Origin: Thalassobius sp965218685
Lineage (GTDB): Bacteria; Pseudomonadota; Alphaproteobacteria; Rhodobacterales; Rhodobacteraceae
Assembly: GCF_965218685.1 (NCBI RefSeq)
Contig: NZ_OZ244657.1
Coordinates: 2,232,001 to 2,296,000 of the forward strand
Direction: 5' to 3'
DNA: 64,000 bases
Part shown: positions 8,658 to 17,766 of the stretch, piece by piece
Layout of the letters: the number at the start of each line of letters is the position of its first letter
Numbering within the stretch: the first letter of the stretch is position 1
The notes under the pieces: generated by a model
Database searches by the model: none
What the model was told of the DNA's origin: nothing
What the model saw: only the letters and a program-made list of their open reading frames with translations
Program-made: the position numbers and the translations under genes

Positions 8658-9490
8658 AGAAAACCGTGAAACGTATTGCAGAGGCGCTGGAGCGGATGGC
8701 TCCGGCGCCTTTGGACGCTCCGGACTTTGACGCGGCGGATGCCTTTGTTTGGCATGTGGATCCCGACCGGCTGACGCCTGTGCCGCAGGTCAATCGCGTG
8801 GATCTGTCGCTTTTGATCGGCGTCAACCGCTCGCGCGATACTTTGCTGGCCAACACGACGCAATTTGCCCAAGGCCTGCCCGCCAACAACGCCCTATTGT
8901 GGGGCGCGCGTGGGATGGGGAAATCGTCGCTGGTCAAGGCCATCCACGCCGAGGTTCTGGCACGGGGCAACAGCCTGAAGATCGTGGAGCTGCAGCGCGA
9001 AGACCTGCCCTCGGTTGCGCGATTGCTGAACCTTTTGCGCGCAAGCAAACATCGGTTCGTTCTGTTTTGCGATGACCTGTCCTTCAGCCATGATGACCAG
9101 CACTACAAATCGCTGAAGGCCGTGCTGGATGGCGGGATTGAAGGGCGCCCGGACAACGTGGTGTTCTATGCCACCTCGAACCGGCGCCACCTGATGCCGC
9201 GCGACATGATCGAAAACGAGCGTTCAAGCGCGATTAACCCGTCCGAGGCTGTCGAAGAAAAGGTGTCTTTGTCGGATCGGTTCGGGCTGTGGCTGGGCTT
9301 CCATCCCTGCACGCAAGACGAATATCTGGATATGATCCGCGGCTATTGCGCGGCCTATGGCGTTCAGATTGCCGATGACGATATGCGCGCCGAAGCGATC
9401 GAATGGCAGGCCACACGCGGGTCCCGTTCGGGGCGCGTGGCCTGGCAGTATTTTACCGATCTGGCCGGCCGCAAGGGCGTGAAAATCTAG
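8654..9490 (+). CDS. DUF815-family AAA-type ATPase
   Basis: A 278-residue cytoplasmic P-loop protein. Walker A GARGMGKSS is at residues 84-92, and Walker B RFVLFCDDLSF with a sensor-like FYATSNRRHLMP follows. This is the conserved DUF815 layout, annotated as an ATP-binding protein of unknown role. It starts with GTG 8654 overlapping the tatC stop, so it is probably in the tat operon. Its TAG stop sits inside CTAG 9487-9490, which also supplies the stop of the convergent lipoprotein gene. Confidence 0.85.
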   Translation: MKKTVKRIAEALERMAPAPLDAPDFDAADAFVWHVDPDRLTPVPQVNRVDLSLLIGVNRSRDTLLANTTQFAQGLPANNALLWGARGMGKSSLVKAIHAEVLARGNSLKIVELQREDLPSVARLLNLLRASKHRFVLFCDDLSFSHDDQHYKSLKAVLDGGIEGRPDNVVFYATSNRRHLMPRDMIENERSSAINPSEAVEEKVSLSDRFGLWLGFHPCTQDEYLDMIRGYCAAYGVQIADDDMRAEAIEWQATRGSRSGRVAWQYFTDLAGRKGVKI

Positions 9491-10686
9491 GGCAGATAGC
9501 CCGTGGGATCGACCGCATCAAAGCCTTTGCGCACTTCGAAATGCACATAGTTTGACTTGCCCGAGGCGATCTTGCCAATGCTTTGGCCGCGCTTCACGCT
9601 GTCGCCTTTCTTGACCGAAATCGCATCCACGTTCGCATAGACCGTCAGCAGGTTATCCTGATGCTTGATCAGGATGATCTTGACCTGATCGGCGTCCGTG
9701 GTGATGGCGGCAACGCTGCCGCTGGCCGCCGCGCGTACGGGCGTGCCCGGGGTGGCCGAGATGTCGATCCCGTCGTTCTTACCCTTTTTGTAGCCGCGAA
9801 TAATGCTGCCGTTCACAGGCATGTCCATGGCGGACTTGGCGGCGGTTTGGGTCTTGCCCAGATCCGGTGCCCCGGTCGAGGCTGCGGCTTTGGCGGCTGG
9901 GGCTGTCTTTTCGGCCGGCAGCGGCTTTGACGCACTGGGCGGTGTCGGCGTAACGCTACCCTGTCCAGGGGCGCTGCTGGCTGCAGGCGCGCTGCGCTTG
10001 GGGGCTGGAGAGTCAGGCACGGGGATCAGCAGGTACTGCCCCTCGCGGATCTTGAAATCAGCGCCCAGCCCGTTCCATTCGGCCAGCGCCCGGACAGACA
10101 CGCCATAGCTGCGCGAGATGGTATAGGCGGTTTCGCCGCGAACCACCTTGTGCCGAACAGGCTCGATCCCCACAGGGGCGTCGCTGGCTTTCTTGGCTGC
10201 GGGCAGTTCGGTTGTTTCAACCTTCGAGGCCGAGGCGCGGTCGATCGCAGCGCCCGCGATCCCGGCGATATCCACGTCCGAGGGCGGCTGAATGGGGCCG
10301 GTGCCCTCAGCCCCGGTCGCGGGCGAGGGTTCGCTGACCCGGCGGGGCAGGGCCAGAACCTCGTCGCGGCGCAGCACGTCAGTGGTTTTCAGGCCGTTAT
10401 AGGTGGCCAGCTCGTTAGCATCCATGCCGATGCGGTTGGCCACGTCGGCTACGGTGTCACCGCCACGCGCGACGACCACCTGGTAGCCGGGGTACGAAAT
10501 TATGCCACGGTTGTCCGGCTTGGGCCGTTCAGCGACGACACCGCGCGCGGCGTCCGTGGTGCTGAAGGCGTTTCCGAAATGGCCACGCAGGTCAAGATCA
10601 AGCGGTTGGTCACAGGCCGCCAGCAGGGCAAGAACAGAGCCTGCCATGATCACGCGGGCCGAGGTAAAACGGCGGGGTTGGGTCAT
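9487..10686 (-). CDS. LysM/M23-like lipoprotein, NlpD type
   Basis: A 399-residue predicted lipoprotein: signal peptide with lipobox LLAAC (Cys25), two LysM peptidoglycan-binding repeats (about 66-113 and 178-222), a Pro/Ala/Ser linker and a C-terminal M23 fold. The peptidase signature is degraded: HxGxD is NDGID, the second metal-site region reads VYANVDAI, and only VHFEV near the end is normal. This is the state of NlpD/EnvC-type proteins that activate amidases rather than cut peptidoglycan. It lies downstream of surE and pcm, the conserved alphaproteobacterial order. Confidence 0.85.
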   Translation of the reverse strand: MTQPRRFTSARVIMAGSVLALLAACDQPLDLDLRGHFGNAFSTTDAARGVVAERPKPDNRGIISYPGYQVVVARGGDTVADVANRIGMDANELATYNGLKTTDVLRRDEVLALPRRVSEPSPATGAEGTGPIQPPSDVDIAGIAGAAIDRASASKVETTELPAAKKASDAPVGIEPVRHKVVRGETAYTISRSYGVSVRALAEWNGLGADFKIREGQYLLIPVPDSPAPKRSAPAASSAPGQGSVTPTPPSASKPLPAEKTAPAAKAAASTGAPDLGKTQTAAKSAMDMPVNGSIIRGYKKGKNDGIDISATPGTPVRAAASGSVAAITTDADQVKIILIKHQDNLLTVYANVDAISVKKGDSVKRGQSIGKIASGKSNYVHFEVRKGFDAVDPTGYLP

Positions 10687-10753
10687 ACTCGAGATCCTCT
10701 AAACGCCCCTTGTTAGCCGGGGCTTTCGCTCATACATCCGGCGCCGCTGCGGC

Positions 10754-11407
10754 TTATTCGTCCCGCGCCAGCCCTTCGACCAGCGGAACGAAACGCACAG
10801 GGCGCAACTCGTCATACTCAAATCCACCTTCGTGGCGCCGTACGCGGATCAGGCTTTGCACCGCATCCGACTGGCCCACAGGCAACACCATGATACCCCC
10901 GATTTTCAGCTGCGCCAAGAGAGGGCCGGGCGGGTCCTCGGCTGCGGCTGTCACAAGAATGCGATCAAAGGGCGCCTGGTCGGGCAATCCAAAGCTGCCA
11001 TCGGCGGTAAATGCGGTGATATTGACGATGCCTAACTGGTCAAACGCGGCGCGCGCCTCGCGTACCAGGCGGCGGTGACGATCCACGGTATAGACGCGCC
11101 GCGCCAGGTGGCTGAGGATCGCAGCCTGATAGCCCGAGCCGGTGCCGACCTCCAGCACCTTGTCGCGTGGGCTGACCTCAAGCGCCTGGGTCATCAGCCC
11201 GACAACCGAAGGCTGGCTGATTGTTTGCCCGCAAGGGATGGGCAGGGGCATATCCTCGTAGGCGCGTTCGGCAAACAGGCCGCGCACAAACAGGCCGCGG
11301 TCGACCTTTTCCATCGCGGACAGCACGCGCGAATCCGTCACCCCGCGCGAACGCAGGGCGAATAGGAATTGCATCTTGCGTGTGGCGTCCGCGTCGTCGT
11401 CGGTCAT
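10754..11407 (-). CDS. pcm: Protein-L-isoaspartate O-methyltransferase
   Basis: A 217-residue cytoplasmic SAM-dependent enzyme that starts the repair of isoaspartyl residues in aged proteins. The substrate-binding motif PIPCGQTISQPSVVG and the SAM motif LEVGTGSGYQAAIL are intact, and the length is normal. Its ATG overlaps the surE stop by four bases (11404-11407), so it is read after surE and before the NlpD-like gene. Confidence 0.95.
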   Translation of the reverse strand: MTDDDADATRKMQFLFALRSRGVTDSRVLSAMEKVDRGLFVRGLFAERAYEDMPLPIPCGQTISQPSVVGLMTQALEVSPRDKVLEVGTGSGYQAAILSHLARRVYTVDRHRRLVREARAAFDQLGIVNITAFTADGSFGLPDQAPFDRILVTAAAEDPPGPLLAQLKIGGIMVLPVGQSDAVQSLIRVRRHEGGFEYDELRPVRFVPLVEGLARDE

Positions 11408-12186
11408 TCCAGCCCCTTCAGCTTCTCCAGCAAGGCATGGTCGGTCAGATCCGCGCGCATAGGCGTGACCGAGACATAGCCTTCCAGGTTCATGGCCGCG
11501 TCCGTTCCCGGTGCGGTGGGGCGGTGCTGTTCACCGCCGCGGACCCACAGGAACTGACGTCCTGACGGCGACAGGTGCGGCTCGCAGCTGAACCGCGTGT
11601 GTTCGCGGAAACCCTGGGCGGTGATCCTCATCCCCTGCACCAGGTCGGCGGGCACAGGCGGAAAGTTGATGTTGTAGAACAGCCGGTAGCCACCGTTTTC
11701 TTCAGGCCAGGCATCCAGCAGCTTGCGCAGGATGGCAGGGGCATGGACGCGGGCGGCCTCGAACGGGTCATCGGCGTGGAAATTGTTCGGCCCCAGGTAT
11801 TGCGACATCGCGATCGAGGGCACGCGCTGCAGGGCGCCCTCCATCGCGCCGCCCAGCGTACCGGAATAAAGCGCGTTTTCGGCCGAGTTATTGCCCCGGT
11901 TCACCCCGGACAGGATCAGATCGGGGCGTGCGTCCTTCATCACGTGGTGCAGCCCGGCCAGCACGCAATCTGCGGGGCTGCCTTCAGCGGCAAAGCGGCG
12001 CTCGTCCATTTTCGAGACCATCATCGGGTGGGTATAGCTGATGCAATGCCCTACGCCGGACTGCTCAAAGGCCGGAGCCACGGTCCAGACCTCGCCATCG
12101 GGGCCGGCCAGATCGGTTGCGATCTCGTGCAGGGCCATAAGGCCGGGTGCGTTGATCCCGTCGTCGTTGGTAATCAGAATTCGCAT
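11404..12186 (-). CDS. surE: 5'/3'-nucleotidase SurE
   Basis: A 260-residue metal-dependent nucleoside monophosphate phosphatase. The N-terminal MRILITNDDGINAPG carries the catalytic Asp pair, and SGVNRGNNSAENALYSGT is the second conserved block. SurE acts in stationary-phase survival and nucleotide salvage. It leads the coupled surE-pcm pair; no other gene is tightly attached upstream. Confidence 0.95.
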   Translation of the reverse strand: MRILITNDDGINAPGLMALHEIATDLAGPDGEVWTVAPAFEQSGVGHCISYTHPMMVSKMDERRFAAEGSPADCVLAGLHHVMKDARPDLILSGVNRGNNSAENALYSGTLGGAMEGALQRVPSIAMSQYLGPNNFHADDPFEAARVHAPAILRKLLDAWPEENGGYRLFYNINFPPVPADLVQGMRITAQGFREHTRFSCEPHLSPSGRQFLWVRGGEQHRPTAPGTDAAMNLEGYVSVTPMRADLTDHALLEKLKGLE

Positions 12187-12276
12187 GGTTTTGCCCGCCC
12201 TTACCCTCGTTACCCTTTACTAGCCCCAGCCACCAAGGGGGGCAAGCGTGAAGGGTTGTCAGGTGCGCGCGCAGCC

Positions 12277-12918
12277 TTAAGCGATGCTGGCCAGCAGGCG
12301 TTTGGCCTCATCCATGGGCGCAGCCAGTGGGGCGCGGTCCTCTCCGGGGAAAAAACGTGCACGGGTTGCCGTGGCCATGGGCGCAGGTTCCAGAACGTGG
12401 ACATGCGGGCCGGTCTTGACCGTCTCGGCCGACCAGCTGCGCGCCAGCGCGATCTGCGCGGCCTTGGTCGAGCCATAGGCGCCAAAGAACTTGGCCCCGC
12501 CGCGCGGGTCGTCAAAGAACAGGGCGGTGCCTGTTTCGCCCAGAAGCGGCGCAATATAGGGGATCAGCTGACCGGTGGCGGTGACGTTGCAGGCCACCGA
12601 CTTGTCCCAGTCTTTCTGGTCGATGAAATTGGCGGGCGACAGGGGCGCGCAGTGGATCGCCGTATGGGCCCAGACATCGACGCTGCCCCAGCGGTCATAG
12701 ACCGAGCGGCACAGCTGCGCCATCGCATCCACGTTAGTGATGTCCATGGGCGCCAGTGTGGCTTGGCCGCCCTTGGCCTGGATACGGTCATCCAGTTCCT
12801 CCAGCGCGCCGGTGGTGCGGCCCACGGCCACGATATGATGCGTTTCGCAGAGCGTTTCAGCCAGCGCGGCACCCAGGCCGCGGGTCGCTCCGGTAATGAG
12901 GGCGATTTTCTGTGTCAT
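12277..12918 (-). CDS. Short-chain dehydrogenase/reductase
   Basis: A 213-residue NAD(P)-dependent Rossmann enzyme with an intact ITGATRGLG loop (residues 8-16) and the catalytic YGSTK pair. It is short for an SDR and lacks much of the C-terminal substrate loop, so the substrate is not predictable. It is separated from surE by 90 bases and from the upstream DUF2199 gene by about 50 bases, all on the minus strand. Confidence 0.82.
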   Translation of the reverse strand: MTQKIALITGATRGLGAALAETLCETHHIVAVGRTTGALEELDDRIQAKGGQATLAPMDITNVDAMAQLCRSVYDRWGSVDVWAHTAIHCAPLSPANFIDQKDWDKSVACNVTATGQLIPYIAPLLGETGTALFFDDPRGGAKFFGAYGSTKAAQIALARSWSAETVKTGPHVHVLEPAPMATATRARFFPGEDRAPLAAPMDEAKRLLASIA

Positions 12919-12969
12919 GACTGCGGTTTCCTTCCAAACGGCGGGCGGGTCAAGTGCAAAGCGCGCGGC

Positions 12970-13533
12970 TTAGTCGCGCAGCAGATGCGGGCGGATGTCG
13001 TCTCCGCACGCGGCATAAAGGTCCAAGAGCTGGTCAAAGCTGATCCCGTTTTGCAACGCATCAGCCAGAGGGCCGGCAGAGGCCTCGATCCGGGGCAGCG
13101 CCTCGCGCGTGTCGAAATGCACGGTGACAGCGGTTCCGGTTTCGGCCAGATCGGGCAGATCATTGTCCAGCAGCCCCTGGGCCGGGGCGGGCAGGGGCGC
13201 ATCAGCGCTGTCGGTGGTGTCCAGATAGGCAAAGAATACCTCGTCCGGGACAGCCACCCAAGGCGTCAGGTGCAGCATGTCCTCGGCCCCATGGATGGGC
13301 AAGGCAGCATGGGCGCGCAAAAGGCGCACGCCACCCACGCGGCACAAATCCGCAGCCAGCTGATCCTCACCTGCTTTGACAAAGGGCTGATCGCCGCGTT
13401 CGGGGTGCGGCCAGCGCGCGGGGTGGTCATACGCTATGTCATACACGCCCGAAAACCGTCGCCCGCAACAGGGGCATTCGCGGTCTGGATCGTTGAAGCG
13501 GCGCCAACGGGCATCAAGGGCAAGCAAAGACAT
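12970..13533 (-). CDS. DUF2199-domain protein
   Basis: A 187-residue soluble protein with CPCCGRRFSGVYDIAYDHP near its N-terminus, the hallmark of DUF2199 proteins, where the Cys pair may bind zinc. No function is established for the family. The ATG at 13533 (MSLLALDARW) was chosen because AAAGG lies about eight bases upstream; an ATG 24 bases earlier lacks a comparable site. It sits between purF and the SDR gene on the same strand. Confidence 0.75.
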   Translation of the reverse strand: MSLLALDARWRRFNDPDRECPCCGRRFSGVYDIAYDHPARWPHPERGDQPFVKAGEDQLAADLCRVGGVRLLRAHAALPIHGAEDMLHLTPWVAVPDEVFFAYLDTTDSADAPLPAPAQGLLDNDLPDLAETGTAVTVHFDTREALPRIEASAGPLADALQNGISFDQLLDLYAACGDDIRPHLLRD

Positions 13534-13640
13534 GAGGTACCTTTCAGGGTTGGCCAATGCCTAGTCCAGCCCGTCCCCGGATGCAACAACGCGCCGGCAG
13601 GGGGCTGCCAGCGCGCTGAAAGTCGTTACGTGACGCGGGG

Positions 13641-15095
13641 CTATTCGGCTGCTTTAAGCTGAAAACCCTTGTCGATCATGTCGGTGGGTGTCACCGGGTA
13701 TTCGCCGCTAAAGCAGGCATCGCAATATTGCGGGCAGTCGGCCTTGCGGCCCTCGGCCTCGCCCGCGGCGCGATACAGCCCGTCCAGCGAGATGAACTTC
13801 AGGCTGTCCACGTTCAGATGCTGGCGCATTTCCTCTTCGCTCATGGTGGCGGCCAGCAGCTTTTCGCGCTGGGGCGTGTCCACACCATAAAAACAGGGCC
13901 AGGCAGTCGGTGGGCTGGCGATACGGAAATGCACCTCGGCCGCACCAGCGTCCAGGATCATTTCCTTGATCTTGCGGCTGGTCGTGCCGCGCACCACCGA
14001 GTCGTCCACCAAGATCACCCGCTTGCCCTTGATCAGGGCGCGGTTGACGTTCAGCTTCAGGCGCACACCCATGTTGCGGATCTGCTCGGTCGGTTCGATG
14101 AAGGTCCGGCCCATGTACTGGTTCCGGATGATACCCTGACCGAAGGGAATACCGCTTTCGTGGGCAAAACCGATCGCTGCGGGGGTGCCGCTGTCGGGAA
14201 CGGGGCAGACCAGATCTGCCTCGACCGGGGCCTCGCGGGCCAGCTCAACACCGATCTGGCGGCGGGTCTCATAGACCGAGCGGCCACCAAGGATGCTGTC
14301 AGGACGCGAGAAATACACGTGCTCGAAGATGCAGAATTTGGACGGGCGCGGACGGAAGGGACGCAGGCTTTCGACGCCGCCCTCTTCGGTGATCACGACC
14401 ATCTCGCCGGGCTCGATCTCGCGCACGTATTCGGCGCCGATAATATCCAGCGCACAGGTTTCCGAGCTGAGCGCCCAACCGTCACCGATCTTGCCCAGAA
14501 CCAGCGGGCGCACGCCCAGCGGGTCACGCACACCGATCAGCTTGGTGCGGGTCATGGCGACGACGCTAAAGGCGCCTTCGACGCGGCGCAGGGCGTCTTC
14601 CATGCGTTCGGGGATGTTCCGCTGCAACGAGCGGGCCATCAGGTGGATGATGCATTCACTGTCCGAGGACGACTGGAAAATCGAGCCACGCTCGATCAGC
14701 TCGCGGCGCAGGGCGTCGGCATTGGTCAGGTTGCCGTTGTGGGCAATCGCGGCCCCCCCCATCGAAAACTCGCCAAAGAAAGGCTGCACATCGCGAATCG
14801 CGGCGCCCTTGGACCCGGCGGTGGAATACCGCACATGCCCGATGGCCAGCGGCCCCGGCAGGGTTTTCATCAGCGTCTGCGAGGTGAAGTTATCGCGCAC
14901 ATAGCCGAAGCGGCGGGCGCTGTTGAAGCCCTCGACAGGGTCGTGGCTGACGATGCCACCGGCCTCTTGGCCCCTGTGTTGCAGGGCGTGCAGCCCCAGA
15001 GCGACGAAATTGGCAGCGTCGGCAACGCCGACGACGCCGAACACACCGCACTCCTCTTTCAGTTTGTCATCGTCGAAAGGGTGTGCGGGAGGCAT
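13641..15095 (-). CDS. purF: Amidophosphoribosyltransferase
   Basis: A 484-residue enzyme of the first committed step of purine synthesis: PRPP plus glutamine to phosphoribosylamine. It has an N-terminal Ntn glutaminase domain and a C-terminal phosphoribosyltransferase domain (VILVDDSVVRGTTS is the PRPP loop). Residues 1-15 look like the propeptide that is removed to expose Cys16 (EECGVFG). The start at 15095 fits this processing; the frame stays open to 15167 but homology does not. The gene follows cvpA, as in many proteobacteria, but a terminator stands between them. Confidence 0.95.
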   Translation of the reverse strand: MPPAHPFDDDKLKEECGVFGVVGVADAANFVALGLHALQHRGQEAGGIVSHDPVEGFNSARRFGYVRDNFTSQTLMKTLPGPLAIGHVRYSTAGSKGAAIRDVQPFFGEFSMGGAAIAHNGNLTNADALRRELIERGSIFQSSSDSECIIHLMARSLQRNIPERMEDALRRVEGAFSVVAMTRTKLIGVRDPLGVRPLVLGKIGDGWALSSETCALDIIGAEYVREIEPGEMVVITEEGGVESLRPFRPRPSKFCIFEHVYFSRPDSILGGRSVYETRRQIGVELAREAPVEADLVCPVPDSGTPAAIGFAHESGIPFGQGIIRNQYMGRTFIEPTEQIRNMGVRLKLNVNRALIKGKRVILVDDSVVRGTTSRKIKEMILDAGAAEVHFRIASPPTAWPCFYGVDTPQREKLLAATMSEEEMRQHLNVDSLKFISLDGLYRAAGEAEGRKADCPQYCDACFSGEYPVTPTDMIDKGFQLKAAE

Positions 15096-15191
15096 GAGCT
15101 TGGACAAGGCTGTGCTCCGAATCCGTTGGCTGGCAGGTTGGCCCCTACATAGGGCGTGAGAACGCAACTGTCACGAAAGGATCATAAAAGA

Positions 15192-15216
15192 ACCGCCCGT
15201 TTGATGCACGGGCGGT
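15192..15216 (-). terminator. Rho-independent terminator of cvpA
   Basis: ACCGCCCGT (15192-15200) and its complement (15208-15216) form a 9-bp stem with a 7-base loop. Read on the minus strand it is followed by TCTTTT. It lies between the cvpA stop and the purF start, and a TTTTT run on the plus side could make it bidirectional. Confidence 0.75.
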
Positions 15217-15261
15217 GGTGTTTTTATGGGGTGTGGGAAATCTGCGTCGGTTTCACGCAGG

Positions 15262-15816
15262 TTATTCCTCGCATGTGCCGACAAGATCTTCGTATTGGCC
15301 GGTGATCCAGCCCAGGGCTTGCTCGGGGTCGCCGTCCTGAATTTTGCCGGTCATCTTGGTGAACACCTGCGCCGAGCGGCTGTCATCCACCATCGGGATC
15401 TGCTGCGAGGTCAGCACGGTTTCGTAGACGAAGAAGGCAATCGCCACCAGCAGGATGCCACGCAGCACGCCGAACAGGAACCCCATGCCCTGATCCAGCC
15501 CGCCCAGAACCGAGCGCTGTACAAGCGAAGAAAACAGCGGTGTGAACAACGACGCAACCACAAGCGCAAGCGCGAATACGGCGGCAAAGGCTGCGATCAC
15601 ACTCAGCTCGCAGCTGTCGGAAATGAAATCTCCCAGAACCGGGATTTCCTTGACCAGAGGCTGAACCTGCGGCGCAAAGACAAAGGCCAGAATGGCCGCA
15701 GCGATCCAGCCCAGGATGGCCAGGGCCTCGCGCACGACGCCGCGGGAATAGGCCAGCAGCGCCGAAATTATGATAACGGCGGCCACAACGCCGTCGATGA
15801 TGGTGAACCCGTCCAT
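15262..15816 (-). CDS. CvpA family membrane protein
   Basis: A 184-residue inner-membrane protein with about four helices and the family start DGFTIIDGVVAAVIIISA. The name comes from the colicin V production phenotype of an Escherichia coli homologue beside purF; the general role is still unclear. Here it sits directly upstream of purF, the same neighbour, and 24 bases after radA. Confidence 0.88.
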   Translation of the reverse strand: MDGFTIIDGVVAAVIIISALLAYSRGVVREALAILGWIAAAILAFVFAPQVQPLVKEIPVLGDFISDSCELSVIAAFAAVFALALVVASLFTPLFSSLVQRSVLGGLDQGMGFLFGVLRGILLVAIAFFVYETVLTSQQIPMVDDSRSAQVFTKMTGKIQDGDPEQALGWITGQYEDLVGTCEE

Positions 15817-15840
15817 AAGTCCGTCCTTGTTTGACGACGC

Positions 15841-17205
15841 TTAGCCCGCGCCGAAGATGTCTCCTACAAAGGCGGTCAGGTCCCCGAATTGCCGAAGTGC
15901 CATGCCACCGGTGCCGCCCGCTTTGCCTCCGGACGGAGCGATTGCAGTGGTGAAACCAAGTTTTTGCGCTTCTTTCAACCTGTTTTCGGTCTGACCTACC
16001 GGGCGCAAGGCCCCAGACAGGCTGATTTCGCCAAATAAAACCGTATCTTTGGGCAGGGCTGCGTCCTCGCGGGCCGATAGCAAGGCGGCGGCCACGGCCA
16101 GATCGGCCGCAGGTTCGCTGACCTTCAGCCCGCCGGCCACGTTCAGATAGACATCAAGCCCGGTGAAAGGGATGCCGCAGCGCGCCTCGAGCACGGCCAG
16201 GATCATCGCCAGGCGCGAGCCGTCCCAGCCCACGACCGTCCGGCGCGGTTGGCTGTGCGGGGTGGGGGCGACCAGCGCCTGGAATTCCACCAACACGGGG
16301 CGGGTGCCCTCGACCCCGGCAAAAACCACCGATCCGGGGCTGGGTTCGCCCCGTTCGGACAGGAACAACGCCGAGGGGTTCAGCACCTCGGACAGACCCG
16401 CGCCGGTCATTTCAAACACGCCGATCTCGTCCGCGGGGCCAAAACGGTTCTTCACCGCGCGCAGGATGCGGAACTGGTGGCCGCGCTCGCCTTCGAAATA
16501 CAGCACCGTGTCGACCATATGTTCCACCACGCGGGGCCCCGCGATCTGGCCCTCTTTGGTGACATGGCCGACCAGGATCACCGACATGCCTTTGCGTTTG
16601 GCAAAGGTCGTCAGCTCGTGCGCGGCTGCACGCACCTGGCTGACCGACCCCGGCGCGCTTTCGACATTATCGGCCCACATGGTCTGAATCGAATCGATGA
16701 TCGCCAGTTGGGGTTTTTCCGTGTCCAAAGTGGTCAGGATATCTCGCAGATTGGTCTCGGCCCCCAATTGCACAGGCGCATCAGTCAGGCCCAATCGCTG
16801 CGCGCGCATGCGTACCTGCGCGCTGGCTTCCTCGCCCGAGATATAGATGGTTTTCAGCCCGGCCCCGGAAAAGCGCGCCGCTGCCTGCAACAGCAGCGTG
16901 GATTTGCCGATGCCCGGATCACCGCCCACAAGGATAGCGCTGGCAGGCACAAGGCCGCCGCCCAACACGCGGTCCAGCTCATCCATCCCCGATTTGGTGC
17001 GGGGCGGAGGGGTTTCCTGCGTCGCCAGATCCGACAGTTGGATCGAGGCCCCGCGTTTATTGCCCAGCGATTTCTTCGAGGGGCCCGCCGACAGGGGTGT
17101 GTCCTCGATGATGGTGTTCCACTCGCCGCAAGCATCACAGCGCCCGGACCATTTGTTGGTGGTGGCACCGCAGGCGGTACAGGAGTAGGTTTTTGTCTTA
17201 GCCAT
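15841..17205 (-). CDS. radA: DNA repair protein RadA
   Basis: A 454-residue RecA-related ATPase that aids branch migration in homologous recombination. In order: a C4 zinc finger (Cys9, Cys12, Cys23, Cys26), Walker A GGDPGIGKST (about residues 94-103), the RadA-specific KNRFG motif, and a Lon-protease-like C-terminal domain. The length is typical. It lies in the minus-strand run after the PqiA-like gene, 32 bases away. Confidence 0.95.
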   Translation of the reverse strand: MAKTKTYSCTACGATTNKWSGRCDACGEWNTIIEDTPLSAGPSKKSLGNKRGASIQLSDLATQETPPPRTKSGMDELDRVLGGGLVPASAILVGGDPGIGKSTLLLQAAARFSGAGLKTIYISGEEASAQVRMRAQRLGLTDAPVQLGAETNLRDILTTLDTEKPQLAIIDSIQTMWADNVESAPGSVSQVRAAAHELTTFAKRKGMSVILVGHVTKEGQIAGPRVVEHMVDTVLYFEGERGHQFRILRAVKNRFGPADEIGVFEMTGAGLSEVLNPSALFLSERGEPSPGSVVFAGVEGTRPVLVEFQALVAPTPHSQPRRTVVGWDGSRLAMILAVLEARCGIPFTGLDVYLNVAGGLKVSEPAADLAVAAALLSAREDAALPKDTVLFGEISLSGALRPVGQTENRLKEAQKLGFTTAIAPSGGKAGGTGGMALRQFGDLTAFVGDIFGAG

Positions 17206-17237
17206 GGGCGCAGTGATGCCCTAGCGCGCGACCCCGG

Positions 17238-17678
17238 TCAAACCCGTTCCTTGCGTGCAGCGATAGAAATGCCCAAGGACGTCAGAATGCAGCCAGTGAA
17301 CAGGTAGAGCCCCCAGGCCGTTTCGATCGTGCCCACACCGATGCCCTTGGCGATGGTGATGTAGAGCGCGATCAGAAAGATATCCGCCATCGCTAATTTT
17401 CCCAGGATGTTCAGCGCGGGCAGGGTGCGTTTGTCCAGCAAGTCGAAATGGATCAGCGCCAGCCCGATGGTTTTCAGATAGGGGGCGAACAGGGCAAACA
17501 CCGTCACGATCAGGGCCAGAAACACATCGCTGTCCCACAGGCTTTGCAGACCCGAGATGACGCTGATCTCGGACAGACCAAACAGAGGCAACAGCCCCGC
17601 GCGCAAAAGCGGCGCGAACCACGCGATGGGGAACAGGATCAGCAGGGACAGGTTCAGATACTTGATCATAAGAGGCAT
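17238..17678 (-). CDS. PqiA-like membrane protein
   Basis: A 146-residue inner-membrane protein with four predicted helices, resembling one half of paraquat-inducible protein A. PqiA proteins belong to lipid-transport (MCE/Let) systems of the envelope, which fits the neighbouring MlaE/MlaF-like genes. Two starts are possible, at 17678 and 17669, with no clear Shine-Dalgarno at either. Confidence 0.72.
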   Translation of the reverse strand: MPLMIKYLNLSLLILFPIAWFAPLLRAGLLPLFGLSEISVISGLQSLWDSDVFLALIVTVFALFAPYLKTIGLALIHFDLLDKRTLPALNILGKLAMADIFLIALYITIAKGIGVGTIETAWGLYLFTGCILTSLGISIAARKERV

Positions 17679-17766
17679 CTATGGCGCATACATGCGCCTG
17701 CCAAGCCCAAAGATGACAACATTAGGCTGCGCGCTGTCCGGAGGCGATTTGATTGTCGTGGCAGAA

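Noticed and set aside
11575..13662. Long plus-strand open frame (695 codons) opposite surE, the SDR and DUF2199 genes
   Set aside because: It spans several well-supported genes on the other strand, has no family motifs and a His/Gln/Gly-rich composition typical of an antisense frame in GC-rich DNA.
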